Below, in pieces: positions 1-5,300 of a DNA stretch of 7,521 nt (positions are counted from its first letter, which is position 1; the number at the start of each line of letters is the position of its first letter). The notes under the pieces were generated by a model, which was not told the origin of the DNA, made no database searches, and saw only the letters and a program-made list of their open reading frames with translations. Origin of the DNA: an uncultured Rickettsiales bacterium (GTDB taxonomy: Bacteria; Pseudomonadota; Alphaproteobacteria; Rickettsiales; Midichloriaceae); assembly GCA_937996615.1 (NCBI GenBank), contig CALKVD010000012.1, positions 1 to 7,521 on the forward strand, given 5' to 3'. The position numbers and the translations under genes are program-made.

Positions 1-1
1 A

Positions 2-580
2 GAGTCACTACAAACTCTAAAAAACTTCCTAGCTCCAAACTTCGACCTACTATCGGTCGACGGTAGACGCTATACTCTTGAAGAGGTTAGCGGAAGGCGC
101 GGACTTGTTGTTACGTTTATCTGCAACCACTGCCCATATGTACAAGCAATTGCTCATAAGATAGCCGATGCCGCAAAAAGACTAAAAGACATCGACATCA
201 ATTTGGTTGCAATTAATTCTAATGACTTCACCGCATATCCAGAAGATTCATATGAAAAAATGCAGGAATTTGCTGAATTACATGAATTCAACTTCCCATA
301 TTTATTAGATGAAACCCAAGAGGTAGCCCTTAGCTATGGAGCAGTTTGCACTCCAGATTTTTTTGGATTCAACCGTAATCTCAAGCTTCAATATCACGGG
401 CGCCTTGATCGTTCACGCAAAGAAAAAATCACAAAAACATTCCTCACCCCTGATTTATTGGTCGCGATGATTGACATTGCTTTGAGTGATGAATATTCAG
501 GTCCAGAGCATAAGTCAATTGGATGTTCGATCAAATGGCGGCCAGAAATGGAGGAAAGAGCAAAAAAACTATACCTGTAG
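2..580 (+). CDS. Thioredoxin-like (AhpC/TSA-type) family protein, 5' end cut off
   Basis: The frame is open from the first complete codon of the window and ends at TAG 578-580, giving 192 visible residues with no start codon before residue 60, so the true start lies left of the window. By comparison with the family, probably only a few to about ten residues are missing. A redox-type motif C41-N-H-C44 followed by PYV sits after a short beta segment (LVVTFI), as in the thioredoxin-like family with a CNHCP signature. Further family features are the VAINSND strand (about 61-67), FPYLLDETQEVA, the cis-proline segment CTPDFFGF and a late SIGCSIKW motif. It is expected to be a cytoplasmic thiol-disulfide or peroxiredoxin-like protein, since no signal peptide is seen in the visible part. 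Its substrate is unknown. It converges on the minus-strand genes to its right. The family call is firm; the biochemical role is inferred. Confidence 0.92.
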   Translation, partial: ESLQTLKNFLAPNFDLLSVDGRRYTLEEVSGRRGLVVTFICNHCPYVQAIAHKIADAAKRLKDIDINLVAINSNDFTAYPEDSYEKMQEFAELHEFNFPYLLDETQEVALSYGAVCTPDFFGFNRNLKLQYHGRLDRSRKEKITKTFLTPDLLVAMIDIALSDEYSGPEHKSIGCSIKWRPEMEERAKKLYL

Positions 581-720
581 CATTGCGGTTCATTAGCACC
601 GCCAATCGATTTGCTAGCGATGGGGGTAACTAGCTTGATGCGCAACCACCATCTCGGGCCCCATAGCTTGACCTGCTCTAAGCGCTCAACAACTCCTAAT
701 TGCTTGCTCTAAGCGCAATC
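581..720. other. GC-richer, fold-prone convergent intergenic region
   Basis: This stretch separates the thioredoxin-like gene from the minus-strand block and looks richer in G+C than its neighbours. It contains several imperfect inverted repeats: ATTGCGGT (582-589) with ACCGCCAAT (598-606, one bulged C), GCTAG with CTAGC near 613-634, and GATGGGGG (619-626) with CCACCATC (646-653, one mismatch). The first hairpin could act as a weak terminator for the thioredoxin-like gene, but no clear T-run follows it. The frame of that gene stays open for 43 more codons after its TAG, to TAA 710-712; I see no reason to think it is translated. The density of inverted repeats would suit a small palindromic repeat element, which is a guess without other genomic copies to compare. 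Confidence 0.4.
674..716. repeat. Direct repeat pair, 12 bp
   Basis: The 12-mer tgctctaagcgc occurs at 674-685 and again, identically, at 705-716. The second copy lies inside an imperfect inverted repeat (attgctt... / ...gcgcaat, 699-719). The pair lies at the edge of the GC-richer segment, about 30 bp before the end of the 286-aa gene. No function can be assigned. Confidence 0.6.
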
Positions 721-740
721 ATTGTGAAATTTTTTATCCA

Positions 741-766
741 GTTTTTCTACTTCGTTTTTCTACTTC
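741..766. repeat. Tandem 13-bp duplication at the end of a gene
   Basis: The unit gtttttctacttc occurs twice in immediate succession (741-753 and 754-766). On the minus strand this covers the last codons of the 286-aa gene, and its stop codon TAG (749-747) lies in the second-read copy. Because 13 is not a multiple of three, the duplication changes the frame. With a single copy the protein would end a few residues differently (about ...RSRKTG, then TAA). Confidence 0.85.
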
Positions 767-1607
767 GTCGCTCAAGAAAATTTTCTAGAATTCCAAATTC
801 TTGTTCATCAATAACTCCTGCTTGGCGCAAAGCTTTGGCAGATAAACCATCATCTGCCTTCGCTTCCTCTTTAGAACCATATTGCATTTGCGCTTTGATT
901 CTATCATGATATATTTTTTCTTCTGCCACAAAAAGTTTATGCACCAATTCCCCGATTTCAAGCACAGCACGCAACGGCGTTCCATCTTTACAACTCCATT
1001 CATAATTGGCTTTAAGTTGCTGAAACTTTTCGCTGGCTCTTGAATCTATTCCACTATCTGCTTGTTTTTTTCTTTCCCAGTCAGTTATTAGATCTGATTT
1101 TTTACTTTGCTGATAATCCATAACTCCTCTATGATCAACGCTTAAAGCAATTTCCTCCGCCTCTTTTTTACCGCCATAAACAGCCCCATAAGCGCTTTCA
1201 CATAGATTCAGCAGCTTTTTGATTAATCCTTTTCTTTCCTTAGCTAGAGGAAAGTCTAAAGAAGGGCTATTAGCAATCTGGTTATAGTTCTGGCTATCGA
1301 CCTGCTCCCTGTCCTGTTTCGAGGCTTGGCTTCCGTTTTCTTGAACTATGTTTATATTACTATTGTTTTTACTGCTATTTTGCTTTTTGACCGATAGCAT
1401 ATTAGCACATATGTTGTTTTTGATGTTTGCTTTAAGTGCTATAATATCATTATATACATTTTCTGCTATAAACTTATTAACTATTAAAGCAATAATATTG
1501 TTTTTATTGGTATTTTTTGAATTATTTTTTATTTTAATGCTATATTTGTTATAATTATTTTGTTTATTATTATTTTTACTATAAAATTTGTTTCTTAACA
1601 TTTTCAT
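747..1607 (-). CDS. Hypothetical Asn-rich protein, 286 aa
   Basis: I do not recognise this protein. The start ATG 1607-1605 is preceded by TTAGGTGAAAT, with AGG six bases upstream, so it is supported over internal Met3 and Met70. Residues 1-95 are very rich in Asn, Lys and Ile and look disordered, with a short hydrophobic patch (NIIALIV, about 37-43) and a loose internal echo (NNIIALIVNKF / YNDIIALKANI). Residues 115-280 are different: mixed-charge and probably helical, with ERKGLIKKLLNLCESAYGAVYGG near 124-145, a YEWSCKDGTPL stretch near 202-212 and LVHKLFVAEEKIYHDRI near 221-237. There is no signal peptide or convincing membrane span. The C-terminus is basic (LERRSRKTK). A strong terminator lies 44 bp upstream, so it is probably transcribed separately from the 772-aa frame. 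The two-part composition suggests a disordered leader on a small folded domain. Existence of the gene is likely; function unknown. Confidence 0.72.
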   Translation of the reverse strand: MKMLRNKFYSKNNNKQNNYNKYSIKIKNNSKNTNKNNIIALIVNKFIAENVYNDIIALKANIKNNICANMLSVKKQNSSKNNSNINIVQENGSQASKQDREQVDSQNYNQIANSPSLDFPLAKERKGLIKKLLNLCESAYGAVYGGKKEAEEIALSVDHRGVMDYQQSKKSDLITDWERKKQADSGIDSRASEKFQQLKANYEWSCKDGTPLRAVLEIGELVHKLFVAEEKIYHDRIKAQMQYGSKEEAKADDGLSAKALRQAGVIDEQEFGILENFLERRSRKTK

Positions 1608-1650
1608 ATTTCACCTAATTTTTATTATTATTTTTTGTATTTATTCCATA

Positions 1651-1686
1651 AAAAAACGGTAGCACAACTTAAGATTGTGCCACCGT
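1651..1686 (-). terminator. Strong rho-independent terminator
   Basis: Read on the minus strand, ACGGTGGCACAA (1686-1675) pairs along all 12 positions with TTGTGCTACCGT (1667-1656), including one G-U pair. The 7-base loop is TCTTAAG, and a T-run (1656-1651) follows directly. On the plus strand the wobble becomes an A-C mismatch and no T-run follows, so the structure is directional. It lies about 120 bp after the stop of the 772-aa frame and ends 44 bp before the 286-aa start, separating the two transcription units. A second, similar left arm (GCGGTAGC, 1698-1691) can pair with the same right arm. Confidence 0.88.
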
Positions 1687-1700
1687 CCTTGCTACCGCTT

Positions 1701-1729
1701 TATTTAATTTTATTTTAAAATTTACTCAA
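1701..1729 (-). promoter_or_regulatory. Weak candidate promoter before the terminator hairpin
   Basis: On the minus strand TTGAGT (1729-1724), a 17-base spacer and TAAATA (1706-1701) resemble a sigma-70 promoter with a poor -10. If used, transcription would start near 1694, just before the hairpin at 1686-1651. The terminator would then sit in the leader of the 286-aa gene as an attenuator. In such AT-rich DNA a match of this quality is common by chance, so this is only a suggestion. Confidence 0.2.
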
Positions 1730-1804
1730 CCCAAGATCGTTACCAAAAAGATTGATTTAACTCTGGTTTTATAAAATTTGACCCCTAAGCTAAAATCTTA
1801 ACTT

Positions 1805-4123
1805 CTATCTAGCTATTCCGCCGCCCTGATTTTGAGCTGGACCAACGGGGCGATTTTGAGCTGGATTTGGACCACCTTGACCATTTTCAACTTGAACAAG
1901 TGCACCATTAGCGATATTTCGCGCTTGTTCTAACACATTGACCCCATCTCTTTGAACTTGCTGTTCCTGACCACCTTGACCTGGATTTTGTCTTACATTC
2001 GGAGCTTCAACTACCACAGGTTGTTGCACTTCAATCCCTGGACCACCTTGAACTTGCTGAGCTTGATTTTGCCCTACTCCGTCTCCATTCGGAGCTTCAA
2101 CTACCACAGGTTGCCCACCACCACCGTTCTCTCCAAGCCTTAAATTTGGGGCTATTCTATCATCGGCAGCCCTATTAGCCTGGCCATAAGCTTGCTCCTC
2201 AGAGCCAACACCATTGCCACCACCCCTCTCTCTTCGAGCTTCTTTTTTTCTGATATCAGCCTCAGCTGAATTTAATATATTTCCATCTTTTTGTATCCTA
2301 CCCAATTTGTATAATCCACTATAGCCATCCCTACTAGCTTGATCTTGAGGTTTGATTTTCGGATATTTGTCATTCCAATATTCGCTCACAGCTTTTTTAG
2401 CATTACTAAACCGGCTCTTAGTTCTTTGAAACCAACCTTTTTCATTAGTCTTGCTACAAAATCCACCAATTGCAATCCCAGCAGCGATAACACCCCTACC
2501 AGCTTTACCAACACCTTTAAACACCCCTTCCACCTTGCCTTTAATACCCATTACTATATCAAATAGCTTGGGATCCAATAAAATATACAGAGGAAAAATA
2601 GCCGTAATAAATATCTTCATCGGCCAACCAATGCTCGAATAATCTGCAACCCAGTTGACAGCAGAAACCAAAGCATCACCGACCCGTTTTACTCCCTTTT
2701 TAAACTTATAGCCTTTACCCATATGGCTGCTATCACGCTCCAAGGGTTTATATTTTTCAACCCCTTCAGAAAGTCTCTTGATCCAATCTTCATCACCAAT
2801 TCTGCATAGTTTAAGATATTCATCACAGATATCACCAGGGCTTTTCTCTTTTGTTCCTTTGACGTCTTTAACATGAACCGTCAACCATTCTTTTTTACCC
2901 AATGCAACTTGATGCATCAAAATTCGCGAATGTGGCTGAGCAATTTTGTCGAGATCGGCAAAATCGGCCCCTGCTAATTTTTTCTCATTCAACTCAGAAC
3001 GATAAAAATTCTCCAAATATTGGCGATGCTTTTCGTACATATCCATCGCATATCTAATGACTTTTTCATCAGTTTCTCGATGTATCCCACAAGACATCAT
3101 CCAAGTTTGTCTTCCTAAATATTCTATCTTATCTTCAAAAGATGAATCCCTACTCGGTGACATCGTCCAATCATGCCCATAAGCCAAGCCAAATCTAGAT
3201 TGATGATCTGGCTTACCAAATCCGCTAATATCATTCTCTTTTGTTTCATATCTAGCTACTTCTTTTTTAAGCGCTTGGAAACATTCAGATCTGATTTGTT
3301 GCAGTTCGATTGAATAATTTTGCGTTCTAGGGTTTTCATCAATTTTTGCAATATAGGCTTTCATCTTATCGATATTTCCAGGCTGCATTTGAGTCGTTTG
3401 CCCTTCTCCATGTGCAGCAAGGTAGTATCTCAGCAACCCATCCATCCCTTTTTGTTCCCTAGAACTAAGATTATCATATCCATCCCGATAGCGCACCAAT
3501 CGCAATAAATCATATTGAGCTTGTTGCATCTTTTGGGTATTTTCAGCATTTCTCAAGGAAAGCAAAATAGTTGTATATTTATTGATCAATTCTCGTTGCG
3601 GATCTTCTTGTTCCGGATCTATTATTACGGCGCCATCAAGATTTTGCTCTCCGTTTTCTTCTGGTTGTGGCCGATTGATAATATCGGGCGCATAGCTTTG
3701 ATTTAGCCTTTGATTACTCCCCCCAGATTGCAACCATTGGTTTTGAAGATTATCCTGATCAGCGATGGCAATTGCGATTATAGCATTAGTCACCTGCTCT
3801 CTCTCATTTTCAGCAATATTTTCTAATGCTGGTGAAATTTGGGCCAGACCTTGTATCTCAGGCAGCACAATGTTCTCCTCCCCCCTCATATCTAAAATAT
3901 TTTGTTTTTGAGGTGACTCATCGCACAAAACCTTGAGGATTTCATAGCGTCTTGTAAATTCGCTTTTTTGCCCTTCTGTTGGCTGCTGCTCTTCTGGTGC
4001 CTGAGCTCCAGGATTTGGTCGCGCGCTTCCATTTGGCGCCTCTAGCATATAGAAATAGGCTTCCCGTAATATCGCCGAACTCACTGCCTGACCTTTGTTT
4101 GTACCTTGAAAATAATTTTGCAT
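1805..4123 (-). CDS. Hypothetical Gln/Gly-rich protein with a predicted membrane hairpin, 772 aa
   Basis: I do not recognise this protein. Residues 30-180 are hydrophilic and Gln/Asn/Glu-rich. Residues 180-480 look folded and largely helical, with aromatic stretches such as FGLAYGHDWTMSPS (about 311-324) and YLGRQTWMMSCGIHRE (335-350). A hydrophobic segment (WPMKIFITAIFPLYILL, about 500-516) and a Gly/Ala-rich one (GVIAAGIAIGGFC, 544-556) form a possible membrane hairpin. The tail from about 632 is disordered, Gly/Gln/Pro/Asn-rich, with a 30-residue repeat (QPVVVEAPN at 671 and 701), and ends GGGIAR. There is no N-terminal signal peptide. The ATG 4123-4121 has no clear ribosome-binding site and lies inside the preceding 112-aa frame, with TAA just upstream in this frame. 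It therefore looks like the larger part of a split ~869-aa gene, although translational coupling cannot be excluded. The strong terminator at 1686-1651 ends the unit. A structural or secreted, membrane-associated role is a guess. Confidence 0.8.
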   Translation of the reverse strand: MQNYFQGTNKGQAVSSAILREAYFYMLEAPNGSARPNPGAQAPEEQQPTEGQKSEFTRRYEILKVLCDESPQKQNILDMRGEENIVLPEIQGLAQISPALENIAENEREQVTNAIIAIAIADQDNLQNQWLQSGGSNQRLNQSYAPDIINRPQPEENGEQNLDGAVIIDPEQEDPQRELINKYTTILLSLRNAENTQKMQQAQYDLLRLVRYRDGYDNLSSREQKGMDGLLRYYLAAHGEGQTTQMQPGNIDKMKAYIAKIDENPRTQNYSIELQQIRSECFQALKKEVARYETKENDISGFGKPDHQSRFGLAYGHDWTMSPSRDSSFEDKIEYLGRQTWMMSCGIHRETDEKVIRYAMDMYEKHRQYLENFYRSELNEKKLAGADFADLDKIAQPHSRILMHQVALGKKEWLTVHVKDVKGTKEKSPGDICDEYLKLCRIGDEDWIKRLSEGVEKYKPLERDSSHMGKGYKFKKGVKRVGDALVSAVNWVADYSSIGWPMKIFITAIFPLYILLDPKLFDIVMGIKGKVEGVFKGVGKAGRGVIAAGIAIGGFCSKTNEKGWFQRTKSRFSNAKKAVSEYWNDKYPKIKPQDQASRDGYSGLYKLGRIQKDGNILNSAEADIRKKEARRERGGGNGVGSEEQAYGQANRAADDRIAPNLRLGENGGGGQPVVVEAPNGDGVGQNQAQQVQGGPGIEVQQPVVVEAPNVRQNPGQGGQEQQVQRDGVNVLEQARNIANGALVQVENGQGGPNPAQNRPVGPAQNQGGGIAR
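1996..2113 (-). repeat. 90-bp-period coding repeat in the 772-aa tail
   Basis: An identical 28-bp sequence beginning cattcggagcttcaac occurs at 1996-2023 and 2086-2113, spaced exactly 90 bp. It encodes QPVVVEAPN at residues 671 and 701, so the repeat unit is 30 codons. Shorter related repeats flank it: ccaccttgac-type segments near 1871, 1971 and 2042, and gattttgagctgga at 1828-1841 and 1852-1865. The set indicates in-frame tandem expansion of the disordered C-terminal tail. Confidence 0.85.
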
Positions 4124-4419
4124 CTCATCAGCTGATTACCACTTTTGAGCATGGTTAATATTTCTGTACCAAAAATCTCCTTATGCTGATCTGATAGTGG
4201 AAACGCTGGCTGCTCCGGGGCTTGAACGCCTTCTCCGACATCAACACCCTCTTCTAGTCTCTCTTCTCCCTCCTCTCCAACCTCATCCGTTAGTACTTCT
4301 GTAGTTTCTTGCCCAACACCCTCGTCTAGTCTACCTTGGGCACCAACCTCCGCTGGAATTTCTTGCTCAACGCCTTCTTGAACCCCACCATTTAAAGCAT
4401 CATCTATTGGATTTCGCAT
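4081..4419 (-). CDS. Acidic repeat-containing 112-aa frame, probable 5' part of a split gene
   Basis: The start ATG 4419-4417 has a good ribosome-binding site (AAAGG, seven bases upstream), and a near-consensus promoter lies directly behind it. Residues 10-68 are highly acidic and made of degenerate EGV/QE units (VQEGVEQE, LDEGVGQE, LEEGVDVGEGVQ). Residues 72-98 (FPLSDQHKEIFGTEILTMLKSGNQLM) look like the start of a folded region. The last 14 residues (RCKIIFKVQTKVRQ) look like out-of-frame translation: in the other frame the same DNA encodes QNYFQGTNKGQ, matching the Gln/Asn style of the downstream protein. The frame overlaps the 772-aa frame by 43 bp. Dropping one copy of a 5-bp tandem repeat at the junction (about 4121-4128) gives ...GNQLM-QNYFQG... 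in a single ~869-aa frame. I therefore read it as the N-terminal part of that protein. No known family is recognised. Confidence 0.62.
   Translation of the reverse strand: MRNPIDDALNGGVQEGVEQEIPAEVGAQGRLDEGVGQETTEVLTDEVGEEGEERLEEGVDVGEGVQAPEQPAFPLSDQHKEIFGTEILTMLKSGNQLMRCKIIFKVQTKVRQ
4242..4332 (-). repeat. 72-bp-spaced coding repeat in the acidic segment
   Basis: The 19-mer caacaccctcNtctagtct occurs at 4242-4260 and 4314-4332 and differs at one base (T versus G). The offset of 72 bp is 24 codons, so it encodes related acidic units (RLEEGVD and RLDEGVG). It reflects in-frame expansion like that in the tail of the downstream frame. Confidence 0.75.
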
Positions 4420-4455
4420 AACACTACCTTTAATTTTTTATAATTTATGTTTATA

Positions 4456-4484
4456 ATTATAGCATCAACGCTATTTTTTTTCAA
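4456..4484 (-). promoter_or_regulatory. Near-consensus sigma-70 promoter
   Basis: On the minus strand TTGAAA (4484-4479) is followed by a 17-base spacer (4478-4462) and a perfect TATAAT (4461-4456). This predicts a start near 4449 and a leader of about 30 bases that carries the AAAGG ribosome-binding site of the 112-aa frame. It is the best promoter match in the window. It implies that the 112/772-aa unit is transcribed independently of the Lys-rich gene upstream. The spacer contains an inverted repeat that could bind a regulator. Confidence 0.72.
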
Positions 4485-4535
4485 TTTATATCATACTGTA
4501 ATACTATAATATAACTGCACCATACATATAGCGTT
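4459..4535. repeat. Inverted repeats in and upstream of the promoter
   Basis: ATAGC (4459-4463) and GCTAT (4470-4474) form a small inverted repeat overlapping the -10 box and its spacer. The extended half AACGCTAT (4467-4474) recurs in inverted orientation as ATAGCGTT at 4528-4535, upstream of the -35 box. Repeated half-sites around a promoter are typical of operator arrangements, but no regulator is encoded here and short matches in AT-rich DNA can be accidental. Confidence 0.35.
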
Positions 4536-4563
4536 CTGGGCAATTTTACCCCCCTACTCACCT

Positions 4564-5154
4564 CTACCTTGCTCTACCTCTATCAGTAACCACCTTTTTA
4601 CCAGCTTCAACCTCTTTGCTGCTTTTACCTTGCGACTTGCCAGCAGCATTAATTGCAACCTCGGCTATGTTTGCCGCATTTTGCAACACTTGGCTTTTTG
4701 ATCCGATGCCTCCTTCTTTGCCGGCCGTTGCTTTGGCACCAAATTGCTTGACATTTTTTTCAATGACAAGATCACCATGATCCAAGCCATACAGCTTTAT
4801 CTTGGCACTTTTTTCAATTATTTTACTACCAACAGCATCTTTATCTTTAGATTTTTCTACTTTCTTTTTAATATTTTGCATCTTTTTCTTTGTTTTAGCT
4901 TTTTGTTTTGCATTTTTTTTCATCTCTTTTGCAATCTTTTTTTCCTTTGCTTCTTTTTGGATCTTTTGCTGCTCTAGGTCCAGATCATCTTTAGATTTAC
5001 TATCGTTTAGACCTAAGCTATCGATAATTTTTTTAGTAATTAAATCCAACTTTTTTAAAAATCCACTGAGCATTTTTGCAAATCCTGGCTCTCTTTGGAT
5101 TTCTTTATTGTTATGATCAGGATTTATTTTATTTTCTTGTTGATTATTCATCAT
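4564..5154 (-). CDS. Hypothetical Lys-rich coiled-coil protein, 196 aa
   Basis: I do not recognise this protein. The ATG 5154-5152 is preceded by AGGA six bases upstream; a second ATG follows at once (5151-5149), so the start is certain to one codon. Residues 1-20 are Asn/Gln-rich. Residues 25-49 (FAKMLSGFLKKLDLITKKIIDSLGL) form a likely amphipathic helix. Residues 58-105 are extremely Lys/Glu-rich, probably a long charged helix or coiled coil. Residues 118-145 hold a small mixed segment (LYGLDHGDLVIEKNVKQFGAKATAG), followed by an Ala/Asn helix (155-172) and a basic end, DRGRAR. There is no signal peptide or membrane span. It sits alone between the mtaB terminator and the promoter of the next unit. 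A TATAAT at 5199-5194 could be its -10 box, but the matching -35 is poor. The charge could suit nucleic-acid or membrane binding or a secreted effector; none of these is shown. Confidence 0.75.
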   Translation of the reverse strand: MMNNQQENKINPDHNNKEIQREPGFAKMLSGFLKKLDLITKKIIDSLGLNDSKSKDDLDLEQQKIQKEAKEKKIAKEMKKNAKQKAKTKKKMQNIKKKVEKSKDKDAVGSKIIEKSAKIKLYGLDHGDLVIEKNVKQFGAKATAGKEGGIGSKSQVLQNAANIAEVAINAAGKSQGKSSKEVEAGKKVVTDRGRAR

Positions 5155-5226
5155 AATTTTTCCTATTTTTAAGTTAATTAGCTATTACTATTGATTATAT
5201 TACATAAAAATAATATTAGCACCTAT

Positions 5227-5256
5227 AAAATTTTGCTGACGACAATCAGCAATTTT
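5227..5256 (-). terminator. Probable intrinsic terminator after mtaB
   Basis: TTGCTGA (5233-5239) and TCAGCAA (5246-5252) form a perfect 7-bp stem with a 6-base loop. A-run and T-run flanks (5227-5230 with 5253-5256) extend it after a two-base bulge. Read on the minus strand the stem is followed by AATTTTAT, a modest T-tract. It lies about 45 bp after the mtaB stop and just over 70 bp before the Lys-rich gene. The plus-strand reading has a weaker tail. Confidence 0.6.
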
Positions 5257-5264
5257 GGAGATTA

Positions 5265-5291
5265 CCCCCCCCTAGCTTCTATCTAAAGCTA
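5265..5291 (-). other. Small hairpin followed by a G8 run, 3' of mtaB
   Basis: On the minus strand TAGCTT (5291-5286) and AAGCTA (5278-5273) form a perfect 6-bp stem with loop TAGATAG, directly followed by eight G residues (5272-5265). This lies 10 bases after the mtaB stop codon and before the terminator hairpin. A run of eight G is unusual in DNA this AT-rich. The role is unknown; it could be a 3' end structure or a remnant of a repeat. Confidence 0.5.
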
Positions 5292-5300
5292 CACCAAAAT

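Noticed and set aside
394..645. Minus-strand open frame of 83 codons
   Set aside because: Most of it is antisense to the well-supported thioredoxin-like gene, with no ribosome-binding site and no family resemblance. Its first part covers the palindrome-dense segment, which is reported separately.
581..746. tRNA or small RNA gene
   Set aside because: Hairpins are present, but no cloverleaf, no GGTTCRA-type T-arm in context and no clear promoter could be found.
1348..1554. Plus-strand frame of 68 codons that looks like membrane segments
   Set aside because: It is the complement of the Asn/Lys/Ile-rich leader of the 286-aa gene; T-rich antisense always resembles membrane protein.
1800..2115. 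CRISPR array
   Set aside because: The repeats lie in frame within a coding region, occur only twice at full length and lack spacers of uniform size.
4081..4123. Programmed -1 ribosomal frameshift between the 112-aa and 772-aa frames
   Set aside because: The direction would be correct, but no X-XXY-YYZ slippery heptamer is present in the overlap. The 5-bp tandem repeat is a simpler explanation.
4744..5116. Plus-strand open frames of 77 and 104 codons rich in Phe and Leu
   Set aside because: They are the antisense of the Lys/Glu-rich codons of the 196-aa gene (AAA and GAA give TTT and TTC), so their hydrophobic look is an artefact.
5194..5222. Promoter of the 196-aa gene with TATAAT at 5199-5194
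   Set aside because: The -10 is perfect, but the -35 position (GTGCTA at 17-base spacing) is poor and such -10 matches are frequent in AT-rich DNA; mentioned only in the gene entry.
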